Both the position numbers and the translations under genes were made by a program. This document shows, piece after piece, positions 8,989-17,547 of a stretch of 64,000 nt of DNA. The notes under the pieces were generated by a model. The model had not been told where the DNA came from. It ran no database searches and worked only from the letters and a program-made list of their open reading frames with translations. The stretch's first letter is position 1, and each line of letters begins with the position of its first letter. This DNA is from Paenibacillus periandrae (GTDB lineage: Bacteria > Bacillota > Bacilli > Paenibacillales > NBRC-103111): NCBI RefSeq assembly GCF_022458865.1, contig NZ_JAJNMU010000021.1, positions 62,001 through 126,000 on the forward strand, read 5' to 3'.

Positions 8989-9944
8989 CACAGGCACCAC
9001 CCAAACCCAAGCTGCTTGTTTTGGTAGGACCGACAGCAGTAGGGAAAACAGGATTAAGCCTTAAGTTGGCCGCAGAATTTGGTGCGGAAATTATTTCCGG
9101 GGATTCGATGCAGGTTTATCGGGGAATGGACATTGGCACAGCAAAGGCTACCGCCTGGGAGCGGCAGCAGGTTCCACACTATATGATTGACATCCATGAG
9201 CCGGACCACCCGTTTTCTGTAGCTGAATTTCAGGATACCGCACGTAAATTGATCCTTGACATTGCCGGTCGCGGCAAGCTACCGTTTATTGTAGGCGGAA
9301 CCGGACTTTATGTGGAGTCGGTTTGCTATGATTTTCAGTTTAGTGAATCCGGTTCTGATGAAGCGTACCGTGAAGAGCAGCAGGCTTATGCGGACGCCTT
9401 CGGTCCTGAAGCGTTGTGGGAGAAGCTGCGGGAAATCGATCCTGCAAGCGCAGAACGGCTGCATCCCAATGACCAGCGACGTATTATTCGTGCAATGGAA
9501 ATGTTCCATTTAACGGGTGAACGGTTGTCCGAGCGGTTGAAGGAACAGAAAAAACAGTCTCCATACGAACTATGTATCGTCGGGTTGACAATGGATAGAG
9601 CTTTGCTATATAAACGTATAGAAGAGCGAATTGATTTAATGCTGCAGGAAGGTCTTGTGGATGAGGTTAAGCATCTGATGGATCAAGGCTATGGCAAGCA
9701 GTACATATCGATGCAGGGTTTGGGCTACAAGGAAATCATCGATTTTTTGGAAGGCAGAAGCTCCTGGGAAGAGACTGTGTACCTGTTAAAGCGGGACACC
9801 CGCAGATTTGCCAAAAGACAGCTTTCCTGGTTTCGTCATATGAAGGACATAAATTGGGTGGATATGACTGAATTGACAAATTCTACTACGCAATTTAATG
9901 AAGTTCATGCTATAATAGCAGATAAGTTAAAATTCGAACGTTAA
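8985..9944 (+). CDS. miaA: tRNA dimethylallyltransferase MiaA
   Basis: MiaA adds a dimethylallyl group to N6 of A37 in tRNAs reading UNN codons. The P-loop GPTAVGKTGLS is at residues 14-24, ISGDSMQVYRGMDIGTAK is the conserved substrate-binding segment, and IVGGTGLYVES and NDQRRIIRAMEM are also typical. The GTG start overlaps the preceding stop codon in GTGA, which indicates operon coupling. At 319 residues it is of normal length. Together with hfq it keeps the miaA-hfq order known from many bacteria. Confidence 0.96.
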   Translation: MTQAPPKPKLLVLVGPTAVGKTGLSLKLAAEFGAEIISGDSMQVYRGMDIGTAKATAWERQQVPHYMIDIHEPDHPFSVAEFQDTARKLILDIAGRGKLPFIVGGTGLYVESVCYDFQFSESGSDEAYREEQQAYADAFGPEALWEKLREIDPASAERLHPNDQRRIIRAMEMFHLTGERLSERLKEQKKQSPYELCIVGLTMDRALLYKRIEERIDLMLQEGLVDEVKHLMDQGYGKQYISMQGLGYKEIIDFLEGRSSWEETVYLLKRDTRRFAKRQLSWFRHMKDINWVDMTELTNSTTQFNEVHAIIADKLKFER

Positions 9945-9960
9945 ACTCACAAGGGGGCCC

Positions 9961-10209
9961 ATGATGAATAAATCGATCAATATTCAGGATACATTTTTGA
10001 ACCAGCTGCGCAAGGAAAATATTCCCGTTACGGTATACCTGACCAATGGGTTTCAGATCCGTGGGGTCATTCGGGCGTTCGATAATTTTACGATTATTAT
10101 TGATAGTGAAGGCCGTCAGCAAATGGTTTACAAGCATGCTATTTCTACCTTCACACCACAGCGTTCGGTTTCGTTAATGCAGCAGCCGGACAGCAGCTCG
10201 GACAATTAA
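9961..10209 (+). CDS. hfq: RNA chaperone Hfq
   Basis: Hfq forms a hexameric Sm-like ring that binds small RNAs and mRNAs. The 82-residue protein shows the Sm1 region (FLNQLRKENIPVTVYLTNGF) and the Sm2 motif YKHAISTF. AAGGGGG lies just before two consecutive ATG codons (9961 and 9964); the first is given, but the second has better spacing. The C-terminal tail is short and Ser/Asp-rich, as in Gram-positive Hfq. It probably shares a transcript with miaA and is followed by a terminator. Confidence 0.96.
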   Translation: MMNKSINIQDTFLNQLRKENIPVTVYLTNGFQIRGVIRAFDNFTIIIDSEGRQQMVYKHAISTFTPQRSVSLMQQPDSSSDN

Positions 10210-10276
10210 TCAGCTTTGTTACAGCAACTTGGCAACTTTTTGAGTCCAGCATTCGTATAATGAATAGGAACCATGA

Positions 10277-10310
10277 GAGCAACCCGTTCCGCTAGGGTTG
10301 TTCTTTTATT
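10277..10310 (+). terminator. Intrinsic terminator after hfq
   Basis: GAGCAACCC, 9-base loop, GGGTTGTTC with one G-U pair, followed by TTTTATT. It ends the mutS-to-hfq block. Confidence 0.8.
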
Positions 10311-10338
10311 GTAAAGAGAGAATCAGGGGAGGCAGAGG

Positions 10339-13218
10339 ATGGCAACTGACAAAAAAACAACGACAGCAAAACCACCTGCGAAAAAAACACCAGCTAAAAA
10401 GAAAAAAAAGAAATTCAGCTTTGGTAAAGCTTTGATGTTTGCTTTTGTAACGGCTGTTCTTGGTATTATATGCGCCTTGGGCGTCTACATTTTTATCATA
10501 ATCAACGGTAACAAGATATTGGATGCAAATATTGATAAGCTCGATATGGACGAAGCCTCGCATTTGTTTGATGTGAATGGAACCGAAGTAGCGGTACTCC
10601 ATGGCGAGCATGACAATCGGGAAATTGTTAAGCCGGAAGAAATTCCTTTAAAGCTCCAGCAAGCTTTTATAGCAACAGAGGATCGCAGATTCGAGCAGCA
10701 TACCGGTATAGACTTTCTGGGTATAGGACGAGCACTCGTTAAGGATGTCGTGGCTCGAAGTGCAGTTGAAGGCGGCAGTACCATCACGCAGCAGGTCGCC
10801 AAAAACATGTTTTTGAATAATAATAAAACCTTTTTCCGTAAAGCTACTGAAATGTCCATAGCAGTTGCTCTGGAGGACCGTAAAACGAAAGACGAAATTT
10901 TGGCCTTGTATGTAAACCGGATCTTTTTTGGAAACCGGGTGTTTGGAGTCAAGGCGGCAGCAAAGAAATATTTTAATGTCAGTGAATTGAAGGATTTGAA
11001 AATATGGCAAATGGCTACGCTAGCGGCCATTCCTAAGGCACCGAGCGTATACAATCCGATTGCCAATCCGGATAAATCGAAGGAGCGACGTGCTGTTGTC
11101 CTGAAGCTTATGCAGGATCAGGGGTATATTACAGAAGCTGAGCGTGCTGAAGCAGCTGCAGTCGATTATGTAGCCCCTCCGGCCACAGGAAACAAGGACT
11201 ACCTGACCTTTATCGACTACGTGATTAATGAAGCTGAGAAAGTGTATGGCATCCCTGAGGCCGAATTGCTGAGCAATGGCTATAAAATCTATACGACGAT
11301 GGATTCCAATGCACAGAAAATTATGGAGCAGACGTTTGCCAACGATAAATTTTTCCAAAAAAACGGTCCTGAGCAAAAGATGCAGGGAGCTATGGCTATC
11401 ATCAATCACAAGGATGGCGGTTTAGTTGGTATTATTGGTGGACGGGATTATGTGCAAACCGGATTGGATCGTGCGGTAGTTCCACAGCAGCCGGGCTCCT
11501 CGATCAAGCCTTTATTGATCTATGCACCTGCATTAGAAAGCGGCAAGTACAATCCTTACAGCATGCTGGAGGACAAAGAAACCAACTACAATGGTTATTC
11601 GCCACGAAATTATGATGGTGTCTATAGAGGACAAGTCGATATGTTTGAAGCGGTCCGTAAATCGATTAATGCACCTGCTGTATGGTTGTTCAATGAGATT
11701 GGTGTGAAAACGGGGATGGATTTTGCCTCCAAGCTGGGAATTCCGTTTGAACCGCAAAAGGATCGAAATCTCGCAATTGCCCTTGGTGGTATGACCAAAG
11801 GAGCGTCACCATTACAAATGGCTGCAGCTTATGGCGCAATCGCGAATAATGGATATTTGAACACGACCCACTCTATTATTAAAATTGTTGATGATCAAGG
11901 CGCCTTGGTCAAAGAGTTCAAGCAGGAGCGCGTAACTCCGGCGATGAGCGCGAAAACAGCTTATTACATGACTTTGCTCATGCAAAGCGTTGTTGAGCCA
12001 GGAGGTACAGGAACAGCAGCCAAATTTGAGCGTCCGGTATCAGGTAAAACCGGCTCCACGCAAACGGTTATAAAAGGGCTGGAGAAATATAATCGCGATC
12101 TCTGGTTTACAGGATTTACACCGGAGTGGAGCGCAGCGGTATGGATCGGCTTTGACAAGTCCGATGCGAAGCATTACGTTACGATGAGCAGCGGCAGTGC
12201 AGCGGTGATATTCAAGGAAGTAATGCAGAAGGCGCTGGCTAATCGCCCGATGACGAAGTTCGTTAAACCGGACGGAGTTCCGGATTTGGTCAAGCCAGAG
12301 CTGCCTCCTCCAGTGAAGGATATGGGTGAACTCCAGGCGGAGTATGTCAAGAACAATGGGGGTCCATCTGTCGTACTAAAATGGTCATCGCTTGGTGATA
12401 ACGTGACCTACCGTTTATTGCGTAAAACAGATAAGGATAAAGAATTTGCGTCTGAACCGATGCTGACAACAACTCAAACGGAAGTCAAGGACATTACAGT
12501 AAAATCGGGTGAAACCTATCAATACGCAGTTGTAGCGTATGATCCGAAAACAGAAAAGACAGGAACGCAATCACCATCCGTGACCGTGGTTATCCCTGCT
12601 GATGGTGCACTGCCACCAGGGCAAGTACCAGGTCAGGGAGCGGGAACAACGCCGGGTGCAGGAACAACACCAGGTGCCGGAGCGAAGCCGGGTACAGGTA
12701 CGGGAACGACGCCAGGAGCCGGAACGGGAACGACACCAGGAGCGGGAACGGGAACAACGCCAGGAGCCGGAACGGGAACGACACCAGGAACCGGAACCGG
12801 AACGACGCCAGGAGCCGGAACGGGAACAACGCCAGGAGCCGGAACCGGAACAACACCAGGAGCCGGAACGGGAACGACACCAGGAGCCGGAACGGGAACG
12901 ACGCCAGGAGCCGGAACGGGAACGACGCCAGGAGCCGGAACGGGAACGACGCCAGGAGCCGGAACGGGAACGACACCAGGTGGTGGAGCGGGAACGACAC
13001 CAGGAGCCGGAACGGGAACAACGCCAGGGGCGGGAACCGGAACGACGCCAGGAGCGGGAACCGGAACAACGTCAGGAGCCGGAACGGGAACAACGCCAGG
13101 TGGTGGAGCGGGAACGACACCAGGAGCCGGAACGGGAACAACGCCAGGTGGTGGAGCGGGAACAACACCAGGAGCCGGAGCGGGAACAGCTCCTGGTGCT
13201 GGAACTGTTGTACGTTAA
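10339..13218 (+). CDS. Class A penicillin-binding protein (PBP1A type) with Gly/Thr/Pro repeat tail
   Basis: This is a bifunctional peptidoglycan synthase anchored in the membrane. A Lys-rich cytoplasmic segment (1-30) is followed by one transmembrane helix (about 33-55). The glycosyltransferase domain has ATEDRRFEQHTGID and EGGSTITQQVAKN. The transpeptidase domain has the nucleophile motif SSIK (PGSSIKPLL), SIN (SINAP) and KTG (SGKTGST). A fibronectin-type-III-like domain spans about 675-755. The last 200 residues are low complexity, about 22 copies of GAGTGTTP-like units. GGGGAGG precedes the ATG. The tail probably lies outside the membrane in the wall; its role is unknown. Confidence 0.93.
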   Translation: MATDKKTTTAKPPAKKTPAKKKKKKFSFGKALMFAFVTAVLGIICALGVYIFIIINGNKILDANIDKLDMDEASHLFDVNGTEVAVLHGEHDNREIVKPEEIPLKLQQAFIATEDRRFEQHTGIDFLGIGRALVKDVVARSAVEGGSTITQQVAKNMFLNNNKTFFRKATEMSIAVALEDRKTKDEILALYVNRIFFGNRVFGVKAAAKKYFNVSELKDLKIWQMATLAAIPKAPSVYNPIANPDKSKERRAVVLKLMQDQGYITEAERAEAAAVDYVAPPATGNKDYLTFIDYVINEAEKVYGIPEAELLSNGYKIYTTMDSNAQKIMEQTFANDKFFQKNGPEQKMQGAMAIINHKDGGLVGIIGGRDYVQTGLDRAVVPQQPGSSIKPLLIYAPALESGKYNPYSMLEDKETNYNGYSPRNYDGVYRGQVDMFEAVRKSINAPAVWLFNEIGVKTGMDFASKLGIPFEPQKDRNLAIALGGMTKGASPLQMAAAYGAIANNGYLNTTHSIIKIVDDQGALVKEFKQERVTPAMSAKTAYYMTLLMQSVVEPGGTGTAAKFERPVSGKTGSTQTVIKGLEKYNRDLWFTGFTPEWSAAVWIGFDKSDAKHYVTMSSGSAAVIFKEVMQKALANRPMTKFVKPDGVPDLVKPELPPPVKDMGELQAEYVKNNGGPSVVLKWSSLGDNVTYRLLRKTDKDKEFASEPMLTTTQTEVKDITVKSGETYQYAVVAYDPKTEKTGTQSPSVTVVIPADGALPPGQVPGQGAGTTPGAGTTPGAGAKPGTGTGTTPGAGTGTTPGAGTGTTPGAGTGTTPGTGTGTTPGAGTGTTPGAGTGTTPGAGTGTTPGAGTGTTPGAGTGTTPGAGTGTTPGAGTGTTPGGGAGTTPGAGTGTTPGAGTGTTPGAGTGTTSGAGTGTTPGGGAGTTPGAGTGTTPGGGAGTTPGAGAGTAPGAGTVVR
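12640..13206 (+). repeat. 24-bp tandem repeat (minisatellite) in the PBP tail
   Basis: The unit GGAGCCGGAACGGGAACGAC plus GCCA is repeated about 22 times with silent variation and a few GGTGGTGGAGCG variants. Each unit encodes GAGTGTTP. The array has no stop codons in two other frames, which creates long false ORFs on both strands. It is likely to vary in copy number by slippage. Confidence 0.92.
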
Positions 13219-13248
13219 TGAATGGAGAAGCAGCTTAACGCACAATGT

Positions 13249-13295
13249 AACAAAGTCTCCGATGGGTTCATCATCAGGAGACTTTGTTAATTTTT
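13249..13295 (+). terminator. Intrinsic terminator after the PBP gene
   Basis: AACAAAGTCTCC, 16-base loop, GGAGACTTTGTT, then AATTTTT. A perfect 12-bp stem. Confidence 0.88.
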
Positions 13296-13313
13296 ACCGT
13301 GTCGTAGTATAAT
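13284..13313 (+). promoter_or_regulatory. Possible sigma-A promoter of the cyclophilin lipoprotein gene
   Basis: TTGTTA, 18-base spacer, TATAAT, 48 bases before the start codon. The -35 hexamer lies within the 3' arm of the upstream terminator. Confidence 0.45.
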
Positions 13314-13361
13314 ACTTTAGGGGCTTACCCAATAAGAGATGATGATCTGGAGGAATTAGAG

Positions 13362-14072
13362 ATGAAAGCAATATCTACAACCAAGATGACCAAATGGGCA
13401 GCTATCGCAGTGGTTTGCGCGCTTATGCTGTCGGCCTGCGGCACCAACCCTTCGGAAAATGCAGGAAAGACAACAACACAGGGCGGTCAGCCGGCAGCCA
13501 ATACACAGCAGCCAGCCGATACTGCCAAGCCAGCGGCTAAGAAGAGCTGGACGGCTCCACCAGCCATGACGATTGATGTCAAGAAAACATACCAGGCAAC
13601 GATTGCGACCTCCAAAGGCAGCTTCAAAATCGATCTATACGCCAAAGATGCACCGATTACGGTCAACAATTTTGTGTTTCTAGCCAAAGAAGGCTTTTAT
13701 AATGATATTGTGTTCCATCGCATTATCGAATCGTTTATGATTCAAACTGGCGATCCGCTTGGAGTTGGCAGCGGTGGACCCGGATACAGCTTTCAGGACG
13801 AGCTAAAATCCCCATATAAATATGAGCCGGGAATAGTTGCTATGGCTAACGCTGGACCTAACACCAACGGCAGCCAGTTCTTTATATGCACAGGCGAAGA
13901 CAGCAAGAACTTGAACAAATCACCGAACTATACGATTTTTGGTAAAGTGACTGAAGGCATGGATGTTGTCAAAAAAATCGCAGCAACTCCAGTTGCAAGT
14001 GGCGCTTCTGGTGAGAAAAGCTCCCCAACTGAAAAAGTTGTCATCCAATCCGTTGCCATTACTGAAAAGTAA
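13362..14072 (+). CDS. Peptidyl-prolyl cis-trans isomerase, cyclophilin-type lipoprotein
   Basis: The enzyme speeds proline isomerisation in exported proteins. The signal peptide ends in a lipobox, LSAC, with Cys26 the lipidated residue. A flexible Gln/Ala/Pro/Lys linker (about 27-70) leads to a cyclophilin domain with VNNFVFLAKEGFYND, FHRIIESFMIQTGDP, GIVAMANAGPNTNGSQFFI and FGKVTEGMDVV. The catalytic Arg sits in FHRII. It starts at an ATG behind TGGAGGAATTAGAG. It is expected on the outer face of the membrane and appears to have its own promoter. Confidence 0.93.
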   Translation: MKAISTTKMTKWAAIAVVCALMLSACGTNPSENAGKTTTQGGQPAANTQQPADTAKPAAKKSWTAPPAMTIDVKKTYQATIATSKGSFKIDLYAKDAPITVNNFVFLAKEGFYNDIVFHRIIESFMIQTGDPLGVGSGGPGYSFQDELKSPYKYEPGIVAMANAGPNTNGSQFFICTGEDSKNLNKSPNYTIFGKVTEGMDVVKKIAATPVASGASGEKSSPTEKVVIQSVAITEK

Positions 14073-14108
14073 TAAAAGACCTATTTTGTAATTAAAAGAG
14101 GTGCAGCC

Positions 14109-14768
14109 TTGGAAAAAAGACACTGCCTTATGCTCCACGGCTTTACAGGTGGACCGTATGAACTGACTCCATTGGCAGCGTATTTAACCGAACAGGGTAC
14201 CGTATGCCATGTGCCGACTTTACCAGGGCATGACCCCGAGCTGAGCACGTTGGGAGAAACAAACTGGCATGATTGGCTGGAGGCCGCCGCTATGGAGGCT
14301 TCCAGCCTAACTGCACAGTATGGCGAGATCGATCTGGTCGGTTTTTCGATGGGTGGACTGATCTCGGCGTACATTGCCAATCGTTATCCAATTCGCAGAC
14401 TTGTTTTGTTAAATGCGGCTGTTTTTTATTTTAGTCCGTACCGATTTATGAGAGAGTTGGTACGTAGAATTCAAATGGACGACTGGTCGAATTGGGGGAA
14501 GGTAAGAAGGACTCCGTTGAAGGCTACGAGACAATTTATCATGCTGAATAAACAGATGCGTCCTGAACTGCCGATGATCAAGGTGCCGACACTTATCGCA
14601 CAAGGTGAGCAGGATGGCATTATTCATCCGAAGAGTGCCCATTATTTATTCAATCAGCTTCAGGGGGAAAAAGAAATCGAGTTTTTTCCTGAAGCTCGTC
14701 ATATGATTTGTCTGGAGCCTGGAGCGCAGGCAGTATTTCATTCTGTCGAACGCTTCCTGACTAAATGA
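14109..14768 (+). CDS. Alpha/beta-hydrolase, carboxylesterase-like
   Basis: The protein resembles the small Est30-type carboxylesterases of Bacillales. LHGFTGGPYE forms the oxyanion region, GFSMGG (about residues 79-84) holds the nucleophile serine, GEQDGII the acidic residue, and ARHMI the catalytic histidine. The start is TTG at 14109 with AAAGAGGTG upstream. It has no signal peptide, so it is cytoplasmic. The stop overlaps the start of the next gene (ATGA), so the two are co-translated. Its physiological substrate is unknown. Confidence 0.85.
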   Translation: MEKRHCLMLHGFTGGPYELTPLAAYLTEQGTVCHVPTLPGHDPELSTLGETNWHDWLEAAAMEASSLTAQYGEIDLVGFSMGGLISAYIANRYPIRRLVLLNAAVFYFSPYRFMRELVRRIQMDDWSNWGKVRRTPLKATRQFIMLNKQMRPELPMIKVPTLIAQGEQDGIIHPKSAHYLFNQLQGEKEIEFFPEARHMICLEPGAQAVFHSVERFLTK

Positions 14769-15379
14769 TGAGTCAGCGGCCATCGTGGAAACGTACACGA
14801 AGATTGTTGTGGTTGTGTGTTGTCGTAGGCTTGTTGTGGGTGTCTATACTGCAATACCGAATGGCGAATGTTCCAGACAATGCTTCAGCAGCTGGAGAAG
14901 TTGGCATTATATTAGGCTCTTCCTTGAAAGACAACGTGGCCACTCCTTCGCTTCAGGAACGTCTGGATGGAGGGATTAAGCTTTTTAAAGATGGGAAGAT
15001 CAAACATATTATTGTATCTGGTGGATTGGATCGTACGGAGTTCCAGTTAACCGAAGCTGAGGGAATGAGAAATTATTTGCTGGAACACGGTATTGGGGAC
15101 AACGTGATCATGATGGAACAGGAAGCAACCAGCACTTATGAAAATTTATTGTTCAGTCAGCGGTTCATGCTGCAGCAAAAATGGAACTCAGCGGTAATTA
15201 TAACACACCGTTATCATATGCTCAGAGCAATGGAGATGGCAGAATTTTTAAATTACAGGCAGGTAGAGGCTTATCCGGTAGACTCCAAAGCAGTGAATAA
15301 TAGCTGGAATCTGATTCGTGAAACGCTGGCCCATGTTAAATGGAAGCTGGATAAACTTCGTATGGCATTAGGTAGCTAA
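14765..15379 (+). CDS. YdcF/DUF218-family membrane-anchored protein
   Basis: An N-terminal signal anchor (about 13-28, RRLLWLCVVVGLLWVSILQY) is followed by a DUF218 domain: VGIILGSSLKD, LQERLDGGIKLFKDGKI, IIVSGG, EATSTYENLLFS and VITHRYHMLRA. Proteins of this family (YdcF, SanA, ElyC) act at the cell envelope, some in SAM binding or peptidoglycan/antigen metabolism, but no reaction is settled for this branch. Its ATG overlaps the preceding gene by 4 bases. It is 204 residues long. Confidence 0.85.
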   Translation: MMSQRPSWKRTRRLLWLCVVVGLLWVSILQYRMANVPDNASAAGEVGIILGSSLKDNVATPSLQERLDGGIKLFKDGKIKHIIVSGGLDRTEFQLTEAEGMRNYLLEHGIGDNVIMMEQEATSTYENLLFSQRFMLQQKWNSAVIITHRYHMLRAMEMAEFLNYRQVEAYPVDSKAVNNSWNLIRETLAHVKWKLDKLRMALGS

Positions 15380-15491
15380 CTTATGGATACATAGCTTATA
15401 TAATCGGATTGACTTCAAACCATACAAGCCTTTTTTCCCTTGCTGTAATCCACGCGAGAGAAAGAAGGCTATTGCCATTCATTTGGTTTTC

Positions 15492-16274
15492 TCAGGGTTG
15501 TACACGATAATGGAACTGGAACAAGGAGGTAAATCCTGCTTTTTGATACAAACGGTGCGCCGCCACATTATCATTAACGACTTGCAGGTAAATTCGCTGA
15601 GCGCCACGGCTCATACTCCATGAAGCCAGTTCATTCAGCAAAAATTTTCCAATTCCTTGCCCTCTGAGCTCCGAGTTGACAACGATATTGGTAAGTCCGG
15701 CCCATTCCCCTTCGACAACAGCGGTGCCGACTGCTGCACTTCGGCCGTTCCATTGAAGAGAACAGAAGCATTTGGTTTGGGTGATGCGTGTAAACAAAGA
15801 ATCATAAAAAGACAGCTTGCTCTTGTCAAAGCCTTCCATATCGATGAAATCTGTCAACCATTGTTCATTATGAACGGACAGTATTTCGACACTCGGCTTA
15901 TTAGATTCGGAGGAAGTATGATGTATGACCTTCTCAGTATCTGCAATTAGCACGGAACAAGGGATTTCCTTGAGAAAGCCTGCCTGATCCAATAAGGTAT
16001 CGAGCCCCTTTGGAGAAGCATCGCTGATATGATACCGTACTGGAAGCCCGTGTGTGTCGTAAAATTGCCGTGCTTCCTGCAGCCAATCTCCCTTGGGAAG
16101 GGAATCGCCAGCGCCTGTCCAGATGCTGTTGGCTCTCTTGGTAATGCCGTCTGTCGCACGCATAATCCAGTTCCCTTGTTTGGTATTCGTAGCAGCAGGC
16201 CAAGTGTTAAAAGCATATCGTTCAATTTGCTGGAGAAGCTGAGAATGATCAGTGGAGGAGCCTGTGGTGTTCAT
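15492..16274 (-). CDS. GNAT-family N-acetyltransferase
   Basis: The C-terminal half is a GNAT domain. LTNIVVNSELRGQGIGKFLL contains the acetyl-CoA pyrophosphate loop RGQGIG, and VNDNVAAHRLYQKAGF is the usual last motif. The N-terminal half (1-130) looks like a second degenerate GNAT fold seen in many 250-300-residue family members. AGGAAGGAT lies upstream of the ATG at 16274. The gene is divergent from the next one. The substrate cannot be predicted. Confidence 0.85.
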   Translation of the reverse strand: MNTTGSSTDHSQLLQQIERYAFNTWPAATNTKQGNWIMRATDGITKRANSIWTGAGDSLPKGDWLQEARQFYDTHGLPVRYHISDASPKGLDTLLDQAGFLKEIPCSVLIADTEKVIHHTSSESNKPSVEILSVHNEQWLTDFIDMEGFDKSKLSFYDSLFTRITQTKCFCSLQWNGRSAAVGTAVVEGEWAGLTNIVVNSELRGQGIGKFLLNELASWSMSRGAQRIYLQVVNDNVAAHRLYQKAGFTSLFQFHYRVQP

Positions 16275-16500
16275 CGCGCACTATCCTTCCTATGTATGAA
16301 GTAATAATAATTGTATAAATATACTATTTAATGAATTAAAATTCAATATTAAATTATGAAAACTCCATAAACTTCAGTTTTATTCGAATTTTTGTACGAA
16401 ATAATGGCTAATAAACAAAAAATCTCTACCATCTTCTGTCTGATCATTGTACGATACTGAGTACAGGTTTGACAGATTGATCCAAAAGGTGGAGTGCCCT

Positions 16501-17427
16501 ATGCTTGCACAAGCTTTGCTTATAAAAGATGGGTCAGTGCTGATGCTTCATGAATATGTCCAGCGTGGTGATTTGGTATGGAACTTTCCTGGTGGCGGGA
16601 TTGAGCCGGGAGAGTCGCCTGAGCAGGCATGCATTCGTGAAGTGAAGGAAGAGACCGGTTATGATGTGAAAATTACGCATCTATTGCATCGCACTGAATC
16701 TAAATATACGTATCTTGTGGATATTGTTGGTGGTCAGTTAGCTGTCGATATGCAGCATCCAGATAATCAAACGATTGTTTCTGTCGAATGGGTGTCGCTA
16801 TCGGACGAGAACAGATGGGATCAGGTAACACGGCCGATCTGGGAGGCTTACAATAAGCTTGCAGATGCTTTAAAGTCCCTATACGTAATTCGGCATGCCC
16901 AGGCTGAAGGGCAAGCGGCAGAAGCCCTTCTGACGCCTCTGGGCATGAAGCAGTCGGAACTGCTGGACCGATTGTTATTGCATCTTCAAATTGATGAGTT
17001 CAGAGCAAGTCCTATGATGCGAGCACAGCAAACTCTGGAGCCCGCCGCCCTGCGGACAGGTCAAAGGATTCATGTGGATCATCGTTTGTCCGAACGTGTA
17101 TTGAGCAGCGAATCGATGATGGATTGGCGTACCCAATTGGAGCGGACCTTCAATGATAAGTTTCTGTGCTTTCCAGGTGGCGAGTCCAGCTATTCCGCAT
17201 CTCAGCGGATGGTAGCCGTTGTGAACGAACTGCTTGCGTCTGCTGCACATACATTTGCTATAGCTACTCATGGCAATGTGATGGCTCTGCTGTTGGGCCA
17301 TTATGATGATCAGTTTGGTTTTGAAGCCTGGAGTCGGCTGACCAATCCGGATGTTTACCGTCTGACCTTCACTGGAAGCAGTCTACTCTCCATGGAACGA
17401 ATTTGGGATGCTGACAAGCATTTTTAG
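16501..17427 (+). CDS. Fused Nudix hydrolase and histidine phosphatase
   Basis: Residues 1-120 form a Nudix domain with a complete Nudix box (GGIEPGESPEQACIREVKEE, then TGY). Residues from about 125 form a histidine-phosphatase domain starting with LYVIRHAQAEG (the RH motif), with ASPMMRAQQT and a second histidine in ATHGNVMA. Such fusions could hydrolyse a nucleotide-type diphosphate and then remove a phosphate, but the substrate is unknown. The ATG at 16501 is preferred to a TTG at 16447 because AGGTGGAG precedes it. It is 308 residues long. Confidence 0.85.
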   Translation: MLAQALLIKDGSVLMLHEYVQRGDLVWNFPGGGIEPGESPEQACIREVKEETGYDVKITHLLHRTESKYTYLVDIVGGQLAVDMQHPDNQTIVSVEWVSLSDENRWDQVTRPIWEAYNKLADALKSLYVIRHAQAEGQAAEALLTPLGMKQSELLDRLLLHLQIDEFRASPMMRAQQTLEPAALRTGQRIHVDHRLSERVLSSESMMDWRTQLERTFNDKFLCFPGGESSYSASQRMVAVVNELLASAAHTFAIATHGNVMALLLGHYDDQFGFEAWSRLTNPDVYRLTFTGSSLLSMERIWDADKHF

Positions 17428-17447
17428 CAGTTGTTGATGGGCTAGTT

Positions 17448-17475
17448 TTGAAATTTTGACGTTTCACTATACAAT
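17448..17475 (+). promoter_or_regulatory. Possible promoter of the spoVK-hflX-ynbB operon
   Basis: TTGAAA, 16-base spacer, TACAAT, about 70 bases before spoVK. The pattern is sigma-A-like; a mother-cell sigma-E/K site, expected for spoVK, was not recognised with confidence. Confidence 0.4.
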
Positions 17476-17547
17476 AGAGGAAGAAAATGAGCACATTCAT
17501 CTGGGCTTCTGCGTATACTGCTAACACCAAGTAAAGAGGTGATATGC

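Noticed and set aside
10229..10261. TTGGCA and TATAAT after hfq as a promoter of the PBP gene
   Set aside because: The spacing is about 21 bases, and the hexamers at 16-18 bases are poor; the hfq terminator also lies downstream of it.
10485..11066. Minus-strand ORF of 193 codons over the PBP gene
   Set aside because: It is antisense to a well-supported gene and shows no family features.
12590..13312. Long ORFs of about 190-236 codons in other frames over the PBP tail
   Set aside because: They are by-products of the 24-bp repeat, which has no stops in several frames; the peptides are low complexity and there is no ribosome binding site.
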